From contig JAYKKR010000017.1 of assembly GCA_036971615.1 (NCBI GenBank), positions 709,549 through 773,548 on the forward strand: 64,000 bases of DNA, written 5' to 3'. The translations under genes and the position numbers were made by a program. The notes beneath the pieces were generated by a model. The model saw only the letters and a program-made list of their open reading frames with translations, did no database searches and had not been told where the DNA came from. Shown here piece after piece: positions 33,818 through 45,393 of this stretch (the stretch's first letter is position 1; every line of letters starts with the position of its first letter). Source of the stretch: Amyloporia xantha. Taxonomy: Eukaryota; Basidiomycota; Agaricomycetes; Polyporales; Adustoporiaceae.

Positions 33818-34906
33818 CTACAGCTGCGCAGTGGCTTACTTACTATAGAACGTACAACCCAAGATAATGGCCAGATTTCAACGATTGGAGTTTCGCTACC
33901 GTGCTGTACGGTTCGACTGGATCTGCCGCTGATCCGTATGTTACGGGGTCAGGAGTCCGGACCCAGTTACGCCGTTCTTCGCTCGCAGTGGAACTGTTAG
34001 TGGCGCCGCGCTTCTGGCCACCAGCCAGCATGCCGCCGTAAGGCTCGAACGGCATTCGCTCAAACGCCCACATACGCATGACCAGTGCGGCCAGATCTAC
34101 AGTAAGACGACCGATGCTACTCAGCCTTGACGGCTCTACATACAAGCATTCGCCTCCGAATTTATTGCGGCTCGATGTCCAAGCGGGACGGATGCTAAGT
34201 ATATGGATTCGCTCAACGACTAGCTCTTCGTCATGCAATCGTTCATATTGCTGCTCCTAGTTGGCGCGGTCGCACAGTCGGGCACCGTCCTGACAGCGTT
34301 TACGTTCCACAGGGCACCTTGCGCCCTGCCAATAATCACTTGTCGCCTTCACGACCTTATCCTGGCCCCCATAATTCGCAATCTCGCAATGTCACTGTTG
34401 TTCGGGTGCCTCATCTGAGCAGTATCTGTTTATCATACGCCACATTCACACGGAGAATTCGAATGCTAGCGCTGCGCGGGTGCAAGGGACTACGCAGGGC
34501 GACGCTCGGCGACGTGCGTATGCGTACGTCCAGCCCTGAGGCCAAGGATATTACTAGGGTGAAGCGGCATAGGAAATAGAGGAATGGACCTGAATGTTCG
34601 GGAATGGGTGTGACACATGAGCGCGTCCACGCCGCCACAGGCCTAATTGATGTTTGTCGAGGGATGGGACATATCTTGTTCAGTATCAGCGTGTGATTGA
34701 TGGTACGATGCAGTATGCGTGTGCGTCACGAGAAACAGTGCGGTATGTACAACAGTAATGTATCCTGGATGATTCCTTCTAAGTAGCGGCCGGATACACA
34801 ATCCAGTAAGTAGCGCCGAGTGTCCCCAAATAATGAAAGCGTGTGCGATGCGGAAAGAAAGCAATGACAGTCCGGGAGGCGATGCGATGTAACAGGGCCA
34901 AACCCT
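33818..34906. other. intergenic region, one unexplained open frame
   Basis: A minus-strand frame at 33843-34238 (131 codons) has fairly even composition but no family I recognise and no clear partner exons. The remainder towards 34906 holds the 3' flank of the Zn2Cys6 gene and no other gene I can support. Confidence 0.4.
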
Positions 34907-36318
34907 CTAGTAAGCGGCGGAAGGGCATCCCGACGGATACTCGTACATCCCGACGTGCGTCGGCATGACTTCTACGCCCGCGTATGGGTCGGAAGTGGCA
35001 GCGCCGTAATGATGTGCGGCATAGTCTTCGGTCCCTGCGTAGGGCGGGAGATACGCCGTCACGAGTTGTGTGTAGCTGTGCGAGAATCGGACGTCAGTGG
35101 CCGTTTTTTCTAAGGGAAGGATCGGAGACGCGTACTTGTTGTCCGCCATTGACATCTCGTATGAATATGAGGCGCTGAGCAGATCTGCTTCGGTGTAGTA
35201 GACGTATGCTCCCTGTGGTGCGTCGACATACTGCTCCTGTGGAAAGAAGGCAGCTTGTGACGCAGACGCGTCCTCTTGAGGAGGGTCTAGAGTATATGGG
35301 CTAGGGTCCTCGACGGCAGGCGAGAACGGAGCAAAGTACTTGATTGGACGTGGTGCGTGTATCCACGACGAGCTCGACTGCGCAGATTCAACGTCACTCA
35401 GCTCGCTATGTGGACTCGTGTGGTCGTAATATACAGCCTGTGGCTCTGCACTCGACGCGTCGTACACGTGATGTTGCTGCATGGCAGTCGACGCGAGATG
35501 AGGACTATGTGGCCGTGACGGTGGGCGCTGGGGCACCCATGAATTTGAGGCGCTATCTCTCGATGGTCCCTCGGGCTCGCCGAGGCACCATGTCATGTCG
35601 ACCTCCTCCCGTTTTGGTGAGGAGCACAGGGGAGGGCTGTAGCGAGACAACATCTCTGCTGTAATGGACATGGTCCCTGTCGGGTCGCGATATATGGACG
35701 AGGGGTACGACGAAGTTGCCTTGCCTCGTGCGCGTTTTCTGGAGAGGTTAGGCCCTCGATTGTCTTTCGCGTCGTCCGGGTCGTACTGACAAAGATAGCC
35801 GCGCGACAAACAACGCGCGCACGCAGGTCGCGTGCCACTGCACTGGATGTGGACGCGTTAGGCCACACTTCATACAGCACCGGGGGACTCACTTTGGCTT
35901 TACGCCCGCGGCACTTGTTGCACGCCTTTACGGTGCGTTTGTTTTTCAGTGGGGTCGGTGAGCGGAGGAAAATGCAAGCACCGTCGGGTCCAGGAAGCAC
36001 CCCTGGGCGGTAGTCGCAGTACTCGTGCCCCCAGGGAACGTTGTATGGGATGAGGTCCCAGGTCTCCTGGGGCTCTCCAGCAGGGTCGGCGAACAAAGAG
36101 GATGTCGGCTCGTTCGAAGGGGTGGCAGGAGATAGCGCCGAGTCTTCAGAGCACGAGGAATAGTCCGAACTTGAGCCCGGGGACGGTGCCCATGAGTCTG
36201 AGAGGTTACGACCAGTCATGAGGGGGTGCATGTTAGAGGGAGAGCCTTGCGCGTATTGAAAGGCAGGAGGCGGCATGTGAAAGCCACCGTAGGAAGTATC
36301 GGCTGGAATAACGGACAT
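34907..36318 (-). CDS. Zn2Cys6 fungal transcription factor
   Basis: Exons 36318-35893 and 35842-34907 give 453 residues. The Gal4-type zinc cluster is split by the 50 bp intron after Lys142: CNKC and RGRKAK in exon 1, then CSGTRPACARCLSRGYLC in exon 2. This gives CX2CX6CX6CX2CX6C with cysteines at 133, 136, 143, 150, 153 and 160. Unusually, the cluster lies after a 130-residue Ser/Pro-rich N-terminal region and not at the start. A basic segment (RKRARGK) follows and probably contributes to DNA binding or nuclear import. The rest is Ser/Pro/Tyr-rich and disordered; no fungal-specific middle homology domain is visible. A further in-frame 60 bp GT/AG segment (35135-35076) could be spliced out without changing frame. 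Targets are unknown. Confidence 0.9.
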
Positions 36319-37461
36319 GGGGACGCGTGTTGTAACGGAGATGAGCAGGGGGTAGATGGGGGTCGAGAAGAGAGACGGTGTTGATATATTCTGGGAGGAT
36401 TGGAATGGCCACCGGGGATGGAAAAGGCGTCAATATTAGGGTACAAAATAGAGGGAATTCCATTGTTGTGGCCAGATGGATCGAGATTGACGGGGTTGAA
36501 GATTCAGAAACAGGCTCAGATCTGGACAAATCTCGCTAAACACTGTTGAAAGAGGAAAGACACAAGGAACAAACTCCGACATAGCGCCTGTCCCACTCGT
36601 CCAATGACAGAAAACATCAGCCCATGTCGCGGTTCTATCGCCAGTGGCATGTCTGTCCTGGCCTAGAACATATGCCCCGACTCCCCCGACAACAACTTCG
36701 CTCACTTTACATGGACTGTCCTCTCAGCCTCGCCCTTCATAAAGTAGTGCTAGTCGATGGCCACTATTATTCTCCTTATGAGGACGCGACGTTTGCATTG
36801 TAACGAGGCAGGACACGTCACCGATTTACACTATGTTTATCACTCGAGGAAGATCCCTGCCCGCGACCTAGAACCTCCGCGTCCGCGACTAGTTGAATTC
36901 ACCATCTGTCCCACGGCTAACCTGTCTCTGAGGCAAATTAGCGAGGCCTGATACGCCACTGGGCTGCGAAAATGCACCAGAATGTGAGCGACGTGTGCCA
37001 CGTCTGAACGCCCAGTTGATGGGAACTGGCCGCGCCTTCTGGCGACAATCTGCCGTTTGGCTGCCAGGCTATCGCGTGAGATCACGATTTGCGCACAGAA
37101 CTTGATTCGCCGACCGTGTCAAACAGGGACCATCCATCCGTCGGCCCTGCAGCCATGCCGTTCGCGATTGAGCCCCAATTTATATGAGAGTTATAGAGTT
37201 ATCCAGTGACCATGCCGAAGTGCGCACCAGGCCACCGAGGCCGATGCAGTGCCGTTTATCTTCATCCTCCTAGAGTTCCTGGGACCTGGGTTGGGATACT
37301 TCACATGGGCGACGTCGAACACGGATGGAACGGTCGGCACCATACGGTGGACACTTCCGATTAATTCCACACACAAAAAATGCTATAGATAAACAGGGGG
37401 TATCACTGCATGTACGTATGTTTACACCGATCCGACAAAGACCGCGGAGGCGCTAGAAGGC
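36319..37461. other. intergenic region
   Basis: About 1.1 kb between the start of the Zn2Cys6 gene and the 3' end of the roadblock gene. It should hold the regulator's promoter and a long leader. No coding frame with family resemblance is seen. A small inverted pair flanks 36840-37080 frames on both strands, without a clear element. Confidence 0.45.
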
Positions 37462-37930
37462 TCACGACGCAGGGTCGTGCAGAACAGCTAGGAGATACCG
37501 CTCGTCTGAGCAGGTGATCGGCACGCCTTAGCATGTGGAGTCAGAGAAGAGCTGGGGACGCGACGTACCCGGGGATATCATGATTTCGTGCCGCTTCGTC
37601 CGAATTCTCATAAATCGCATATCATCCTGGCGCAACCCGTGATGTTCATAACCATAACCAGCAAAGGGACGAACTGGGGACACTCACGGCCTCCGTCTCG
37701 TCTACACTCACTTCTTCGAGACCGCGTTGCACGCTTGCGACAATCCGGCCGACGGCACTGGCGTACTTTTTGCCCTGCTCGCCTTCAAAGACAACGCCAG
37801 AGTGTCGGATGATGGTGACTGGATGGCTCCGCGTGAGGAGCATGTAGCCAAGGACGGAGCGGTGCGACGTCAACATGGCGAGAATCTGTTCAAGTTCGGG
37901 AGGTGTTGGCACTGCGCTCGAGGACGCCAT
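37462..37930 (-). CDS. roadblock/LC7-type dynein light chain
   Basis: Exons 37930-37688, 37626-37569 and 37505-37462 give 114 residues. The roadblock fold is seen in LEQILAMLTSHRSVLGYMLL, SGVVFEGEQGKKYASAVGRI, RFMRIRTKRHEIMISPDERY and the C-terminal LLAVLHDP. Roadblock light chains dimerise on the cytoplasmic dynein intermediate chain and help link cargo and stabilise the motor. The start at 37930 gives MASSSAVP. An alternative start at 38041 followed by a 108 bp intron (ATG|GTGAGT...TCGCAG) would add two residues. Related members act in Ragulator or Rab GTPase regulation, but the RIRTKRHEIM segment favours the dynein type. Confidence 0.92.
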
Positions 37931-38355
37931 GGCCTGCGAGAAAGCCGGCAGTGATGGTGAGGAAACGCCCTTCAACGACTGTCTTCGGTCAACAAACGTT
38001 ACTGTTGAGGTCCATGAAAAAGGAGAAAATGCACTCACCATGGTGGTCAGAACAATGGTGAACTTGGTGTATCAATGACCTTGCCTTCAGATGGCCTGCG
38101 CACTGTCACCCATTATGTAATCAATCCGTGACCGACATGTCACACCACTACGTGACATTCGTCACATTTGTGGGTCATACACTGCAGTACCTACATCTGG
38201 ATACGTGGTACATCCAACTAATAGAGAAGTGGCGTAATTAACACCTTCTATCAATTTATAGACCCATCTCGTAGAGTTCCAGCCGCAATTGATCAGTTTT
38301 GTTGACCTGCAGCAGATGGGTTGGCCATCGACGTTGACTGGTCACTGCACCCACA

Positions 38356-38686
38356 TCATGGGGATGAATATTCACCGTGCATGTACCATTGACTGAAATA
38401 TCCATAATCCACATCCGCCGCGGCACAAGCCTGAAGAGATACCGACATGTCTATGACGCTTGCGCTTGAGAGCATGCATTTCGCAAAGACGAGCTGACGC
38501 GGGCTTGTTCTGCGGACTCGGGACTCGAAGGTGAGTCCTGCGTAAACATCTGGCGAACATGACAGAAGTCCCTTCTGACGTCGTCTTACCATAGGTCCCC
38601 CCGATGTGGGTAGATTGCATCGAGTCTTGTCCCAGCCTGGCACAGAAAAGGAAGCTCATAAGGCTAAGTGCACTGAAGAGATGCAC
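38356..38686 (-). CDS. small hypothetical protein, possibly secreted
   Basis: Exons 38686-38590 and 38537-38356 with a 51 bp intron (GTAAGA...CGCAG) give 92 residues. The N-terminus MHLFSALSLMSFLFCARLG is hydrophobic and could be a signal peptide. The mature part would hold two cysteines and an aromatic end (YGYFSQWYMHG). No family is recognised. Support comes only from splice borders, phase agreement and a signal-like start, so it may be spurious. A plus-strand frame overlaps it. Confidence 0.4.
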
Positions 38687-41600
38687 ACCTTCAGAGGTAG
38701 CTATAACACACCGCGAGGAATGTTCCTTGTGTTGTCGTGTTCACCACACAGTTAAGGAAGTCAGCGTCCAAGTGCCTATCCCTCATGACCTAACACGACG
38801 GCTACAAACAGGACAGTCATTTGGGCCTGAAAAGTACGACCGCGCACAGCTTCATTGGTACAGTCGTCAGGGCCATATTATCGAACGTCAGTAAACTTCT
38901 GTCCGAGCGCAAATATAGCAACGCGCCGTCCTACTAGCAGAGCCGACTGCGAATGTATACCGGCCGCCGTCGCCCGGCGGTGCAAAGATACCCCCACCGC
39001 AGAACCCCTTCATAATCCAGAAGTACTCAACCTGCATCTAGACCGATCATGATTCTATGATCCAATGTTGACGAGAGCTGATTGGCAACTGATTGGAATG
39101 GCCATCACACTCTCCGAGAGAAAGAGAACCTTCTCGCGACAGAACGATGATGTGGCGTCGCAATTATGTGAGCTGGAAGCAAAGAGCCCCGTCAGAAAGT
39201 GAGTCCACATGTTCTTGCGCAAGTGCTGGCTGCCTGAACAATGCCGGGAGATAGTAGGCCATGATGGTGGCTGGGCTGTCGGCCGGCCAACCTTCTATTT
39301 GTCATGATTCCTGTGCGTATCGCCCTGATTTTTCGGTGGAATCAGAACGAGAACGACTCAGATAGCGATTCTATTACCTCTAGATGTTGGCCGCCGGCGA
39401 GCCATGGAGGGGGGAGCAGGGGTTATTGGATATTTCTGCGGAATGGAAAAATCAGAACGTCATGTTGGCGCATTTATGGCGCTCTGGGTAGAAGTCCTAA
39501 CGAATGTCATCAAAACACGAGGCTTGCAGCCCGATGATAAGTGCACCACGGTCGAGATCACACCGAAGCTACGCCGTCACCCCGACAGTCACTGACGAAA
39601 TGTGTGGAACATACATTGATTCGCACATTGTTCACGTGTGTACGAGTTAATGCCCCAGTCGGGGCACAGAGACATGGATGCAAAAAATGATACGTTCGAT
39701 AGAGCAGGCCGTTTTCGATAACGCATCCCCCCCAAATCGGGCGCCACATGTCGTAGACATTCACGCCAGCTCTAGCCAAGTTGAGATCGGCTTTTGATCG
39801 ATGTACACGATCCCCGGAGATAGCGATCCTACGAGACGTGGTCAGAAGACAGATACAGGCCATCGAGAGGGAAAAGGTCCAGAACGATGCCCTGGGTTCT
39901 TGACTTCGCTACCGTTGCCCTGGTCCTTTATCGCTCGTCAAGAATCGGGGCACACCGCTGAGTCAGACTAAAGATGAGTTCCCATCAGTAGCTGGCGGTT
40001 GAGCTACCTTCCATATGTATGAACAGGCCCCCCCCCTCGTCCAAGCTCTTGATCCACTATGCGCATGCGCTCGCTCTGCAAGTTTAATGGTCAATTACGA
40101 GTGGACCAAACTTTGAAGGAAGTCATCGCGTCTGCTAAACATAAACCCCGGACGTACAGACGCCAGTCGCCATGCCAGGCGATCCTCATGGGTTGTCGTC
40201 CACGGGCACTACGCAGGATATGGTCAACGAGGTGTAACGATGCACATATTTATAACGGCGTGATTCCATCAGAGTTATCGCCAAGTGTGAATCAACCCGC
40301 TTTTTCCCGAGTGTAGCAGAGGACCATGGAGCTGACCGCTATATCCAGGGTAAGCTCGAGTCTCCGTCGTGTCGGTTCGGGCATACGAATTAGTGCAGAT
40401 GGATTCATGACAACTGGGGTGCAAGCGCCGCTAGTGCGTTAGCAGCCATTCCAAGCGGAGCTCATGAACGAATGTGTATCTGATTCCAATGGTGAGATGA
40501 ATCAGGCTAAAACTCCAAGGCCCGCTGCTTGGATTTAGAACGGTTCGATAAACGTAACTTTGCTGGCCATCTGCCCTAACCGTCAGGGGGCGACGTCCTG
40601 CTGGTCAGTTTCATGCTCTGCTCAGCATTCGAATGCAAGCAAGAATTGAGCGAGGGGATTGGTCTTTGATGCAACTACGCGTGAGCCTGAGCGACGCAAG
40701 CCTCGTAGAGGTTAGAATGCTGAAATAATAGCGTCAAAAGTTCACTCACCATCAGCACCAGTCCTCATTGGTAGTACATACGCCAAAGTGAAAGTCTCGT
40801 AGTTACTTGACCTGACAAAGTCATATATAGTTCTACAAAGTAGAGCTCAAAGAGTGCTTGCTTGACGCTTGACGAGGACTGTTACATCTTGAACAGCATG
40901 ACAACGACCACGCCCCGAGTGCAAACGCAAACGATGCTCGTACCCAGGCAGTCAGAAGTCTCCCTGGGTATAATAGCAGATGCAGAAATAGACATTTTGA
41001 CAGATAGACGACCGTTCGACCCAGCGCAATCCACAAGAAGTCCCTCCTCTACCTCGCAGCCATGCGCTCTGGGGCCAAGCTCCCAGCCAAAAACAATCGA
41101 AGAGTGTGCAGGATGGAGACCAGTGTCTAGAGCGGACTTGATTGTGTGCATAGCAGCCGGATGAAGGTATACGGCCGTAGATGAAGGGTAAGCAGAGGGT
41201 GCGAACGCCGAAATAGAGTGTGAGTTTAAGTCGATAAGCAAAGTCCCACGTAGGGGTAGAAGTGGGAAGAGGTAGAGAGACAGCTGGAAGAGAGCTGAGG
41301 CCTTCGTGGCGAACATGCGGCTTATTGGAAACGAAGACGAGACAATGCAAGCCATGGGTGTAACAAGCGCCAGTGTGCAGCGCTGTCCTCATTGTTGCCT
41401 CCACCGTTGAGCGCGTGGTCCTCATCGTCGCCCTCGTTGATTCCGACGGCGCATTGCATTCATTTCTGCTGTGCAGCTTGGTTTGGGAGACAGTGTGAGG
41501 GTTAATATTGTCTTATCGGAGGGATCATATTTTGTGGCGGTAAGCTCAGCTATAGTTTTGATGTGTTTGACGATCCTTGCAGCGTTGTTGACTCGCGTGC

Positions 41601-41702
41601 ATCGTCTTTCTCCTCCTCCTCACGATCCTTCACGACCTCCTCCTGCCTGCCTGCGATACCCCGCTCAGCCTTCTAGGCTTGCCCACGTAGCCATAGGCCG
41701 AC
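38687..41702. other. 3.0 kb region without a supportable gene
   Basis: Short frames occur on both strands (for example plus 40059-40316 and minus 40882-41355), but none resembles a family or extends through convincing introns. The right end is the CHS7 promoter. A gene of low similarity, a non-coding RNA or decayed sequence could be hidden here. No inverted or tandem repeats of note were seen. Confidence 0.4.
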
Positions 41703-43569
41703 ATGACTCAGTTCGGGGACTTTGAACCCCTCTGCCATACCGTACCCTCATATCCTTGGTGCAATCTCTTCTATCGACAGGTGCGCAGGCTCTTTCTTGA
41801 CTTTTCACTTTTCGTCTGACTCCTCGCAGCTCGAAGACCATAGCCCTTCCGTTCTGGTTAACGCGTCCGCAAACGCTTCCTCCGCACCAGTAGGCGTCAA
41901 TCCAGAATGTGGTATTCTGCGCGTCGGCTACGACAAGTCGGTAGGGAACGTCGCGAATATCGTCATGTGTGGAGTGAGCATAATCTTCGTCGCCCTCTTG
42001 GTTATATGGACCAGTAGACGGAAGGCGGCCGTAGGTGAGTCTGTCATGCCGTTGATATAACTTCTCTCTCTCCCTCTCCCGCGGCGACTATAAGGCGTGA
42101 TGGCATTATACGTCGACGATTCTTCGTCTCAGGTCTATACATGTCGATCACTTTCGTCACACATGGTGTCTTCGATTCCGAAAAATGCCCGTGTACGCTG
42201 TCACAGCAAACTGTATGGCATTCCTTGGTCCTGCGTCGATGGTCCCCCAGCATGAGTCCCACGGCGGCACGTCTATCTTTGTTCAGCAGTGCATGTGGAG
42301 CAGGACTGTCCGGCTCGTACTCCTATACGCCCAAGCAGCCATCTACAGGCGAACCGCTTTTGCCAATTTGTATTCAGAACGGGCAGTTGTGCCGCAGCGC
42401 GTGAACGCGAAGGACGCACAGTGACCGAATGTTTGGTACAGGCAGGCACCCTCGTGTAATGGCTCGGCTTCGTGACCTGGCGATGTATGAGACTCGCGCG
42501 TTGGGGAGGGTGTTCTTCATTATGCCACTGTCGTCTCACCACATGGCCTATTTGCTAACCACTCTGCATCTATACAGGACGAATAGAGATCCGCCAATTC
42601 TTTATACTCTATCTTCTAACGCTTCCCTTCCAACTTATTACCACCGGCTCGTTCCTAGAACAAGGCTCTACGGCCCTCACTGCGATCACGGCCGTCCACG
42701 CAGGCCTTGTGGCCGCGACTTTCTGGTCGCTTCTAGCCACCGGCGTCGTCAGCACGCAGATCGTAGAAGACGGCACGCTCAGCTCCCTCATTGTGAGTAT
42801 CCGCGTCCCTGGCTCGGTCCCACTCTATCTCCGCTGCGTATGGCTGTGTCCAGGCGCGCTCCGTGCACCAGGTGGCGAGAACCACGGAGATGAGCGGAGG
42901 GCGATATGGCGCATGCGTTAGATGACTGACGCACCCCTCACAGCCTTTCAACTTCTTTGTCTTGGCGTTCTTTGCGGCGACGACGTACATCGCCCTTGAC
43001 GTCGGCTTCTCGTTCACGCATGTGTTCGGGCCGTCCAATCCGCCGCAGAGTCTGCAGAGTGTCCCTCTGTTTGTATTGACTTCTATCTGGCCTGGGGCGT
43101 AAGTTGTCATTGGTATGCATTTGGTGAGCCGTACTGACTGTGTCCTGTTCATGTGTAGCGCCGCTATCATTTATTTTCTTGTCATGATATATGTTGTGCT
43201 GGGCATTTTGAACGAAGTCCGGCCGCTGTGGTATTTTGTCCTCGCCATGGTCCTATTTATTCTCAGCCAGCTGGACTATTTCTTGTTGAACAAGGTCATA
43301 TGCAAGGTATGCACCGAGGATGGCTTCGGTCGTTTGCCCCTGCGATATTGAAACATCGATGCTGACACCACGTTTGCGATACAGGGTACATCGGAAAAAG
43401 TCGATGGCTCTTTTGTCGCGACAATCTTGGAGACAGCAGCAGTGGGTGTAATATTCTTGGCCTGGAGAAGCATAACCGAAGGTATGTGTCTTCCCCTTGA
43501 GGAAAGATTGGCCTTCTGCTTACCCGGCTGCCAGACTTCTGGGACGACGACGCATATTATCCTCGGTGA
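41703..43569 (+). CDS. CHS7: chitin synthase export chaperone CHS7
   Basis: Seven exons: 41703-41780, 41830-42034, 42578-42792, 42944-43098, 43159-43306, 43385-43481 and 43535-43569. Phases agree and give 310 residues. The start MTQFGDFEPLCHTVP matches the conserved FGDF...C opening of Chs7. About seven hydrophobic membrane segments follow, including VANIVMCGVSIIFVALLVIW, FFILYLLTLPFQL, AAIIYFLVMIYVVLG and FVLAMVLFILSQ. Conserved spots are AVGRIEIRQFF, HAGLVAATFWSLL and the C-terminal GSFVATILE. Chs7 sits in the ER and lets chitin synthase III (Chs3-type) fold and leave for the plasma membrane. The second intron is 543 bp, ten times the usual length here, while the flanking residues join exactly as in the family. 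Confidence 0.95.
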
Positions 43570-44107
43570 TATCGGGCTCTACGCGGGACTTTTTGGACTT
43601 ATACCCGGCAGCATACCCATCTCTAGCGTATCTCTTTGTTGTCTTTGTATTATCATCTCTGTCCTATAGTGATGCTTTGTGGAACTCCAATGTGATGTCG
43701 TACTTTTATGTCTATACCCAGCCTGTTCAAATGGCCGGTTATTCAGTCGTCCTTATTATGTATGTCCTATTGGCTCGACGCGAAATATACATGCAGCTCG
43801 AACGTCACATCATAATATTTGAGCGCACTTTCGAATACAGTGTCCTATTCACACATACAGTTGAATTGAGCGACGGCGTTATTCGTACATGCCCATTTCT
43901 ACAGTACAGCAGCTCGACGCCTACATCGAGGCTAACAGCAAGAGACCGCGACGAAGGAAAGTATACCTAAAAACCAGTTGAAGTGAGTGAGGACAGTTGT
44001 CCATGAAGGAAAGGGGGACGGGATCACTGATCTCCGTAGAACTCCAGGGACAAGGGAAGGCGAGACGCGTTTCGCAACGACGAGAAATGATGCATGCGAC
44101 CGAAGAG

Positions 44108-45393
44108 CTACACGATATTATGCGCTACCTTATGTGTCACCTTTTGTGTCACTTCGACGCACACCCATCCTTCCTCGTCCTCATGCTTGACGCACTTTCC
44201 GAGCCGGTCGAGGAGCGCCTTGGCGCGCGCCACGGAGGTCTTTCGTCTCATGGAAGATGTGGGTGACGGGGACGGTGTGCCGGCTGGCTCTACGTGGTTG
44301 TAGTGCTCTCGCGCGAGGACTTCGGCAGGACGGGCGGGGGACAGAGGCGCCAGCTTGGGCTCCGCACGGGCCTTCTTGAGGCGGCGGGTCCGCTCCGGTG
44401 GTGGTCTGTTGAGACAGAATGCGCGATCGACGCCGCAAACAGTTTCCCATGAAGAAGTGTCGTCTTCGAAGGCCTTTCGAGACTCTAAATCAGGAGGGAA
44501 GTCGACCTCGACATAATTCGTCGTTGATGTGGTCGTGACGGAAAAGGCCGAGCGCTATATGAACTTGGTTAGCCATCGAAGTTCGCTCAAAGTAGGAGAT
44601 GTTGACCCACCATGTTTAAGTTGACGAAGACCGGCAAACTTGCATAACTCCCCGTAGGTAACTGTCGGCCTTCAAAGAATCCTTCGTCCGATACATAATC
44701 CTCGCAGCGGGACGGAGGGGAGCGCTCGAAGCGAACGGGAAGGCGCTTGAAAGGCGCACCGCCCGCCCAACCTGGTTGATATCCGGTACAGTCGTGGACC
44801 GACTCTGCGTCGCGTACAAGTACTGACAATGCAGCGGACGAGGCAAAAGCAGGGCTGTTGAGACCTGTGTTCATTCCAGGTGGAAGGCCTAACCATCCCG
44901 GAAGGAACTGGGAGCCCATTACTGTTTCAGTATCCGTCTGGCCCTCGCACTGCCACGCGCATGGTCCTCTACCCTCCGCATTCGTCACATTGATGACCGG
45001 AATCTTGCTTGTCGACGGATGGGTCAGAAGGTCGAGTGTTAGGGCCTGTGAATGGCTATCGGAGACATCTCGAGGAGAGTCTTCGACATGGATAGCAGCG
45101 CGATGTCCGCAGTCTGCGTCAAGAAGATGTGCACCAGAAAACACAATCATTCCCTCCGCAGGATCCCATACAGCTGCGAAGGTGAGGGCGGTATGAGGGG
45201 GAATGAGTTCCGACCACCGCCGTTCTTCGACGTTCTGTGCATCTTTCATTTTGCGAATCGAGTCTAGTATTACAAGGAATAGAGCACCTATTCGGTCTGA
45301 CAGATGTTAGAACGCGCTCGAAATGATGCTATGCCCTCACTTACTATTTTCGTGATAAAAGACGTCGTCTAAAGAGTACAAAGGCGTGTCGTC
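44108..45393 (-). CDS. uncharacterised protein, 5' end incomplete
   Basis: Exons read as 45393-45345 (first visible), 45296-44611 and 44554-44108, with matching phases and GT/AG borders, about 390 residues so far. An in-frame ATG at 45249 could be the start. However, the frame continues through a convincing splice (FYHEN to RIGALFLVIL), and a segment near 45437-45472 (PLTFRLLALRKA) may belong to a still earlier exon. The central part has Cys/His-containing segments (ADCGHRAAIHVED, GPCAWQCEGQTD, DCTGYQPGW). The C-terminal part is basic and ends with ARAKALLDRLGKCVKHEDEE. I recognise no family. It is convergent with CHS7, 538 bp away. Confidence 0.6.

Noticed and set aside
38604..38894. 96-codon plus-strand frame
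   Set aside because: It overlaps the two-exon minus-strand model, has no motif and no suitable partner exons; neither is strongly supported, but the minus model has a signal-like start.
41471..41725. Membrane-protein-like frame upstream of CHS7
   Set aside because: It overlaps the CHS7 start in another frame and ends just after it; the CHS7 model begins with the conserved FGDF segment at 41703.
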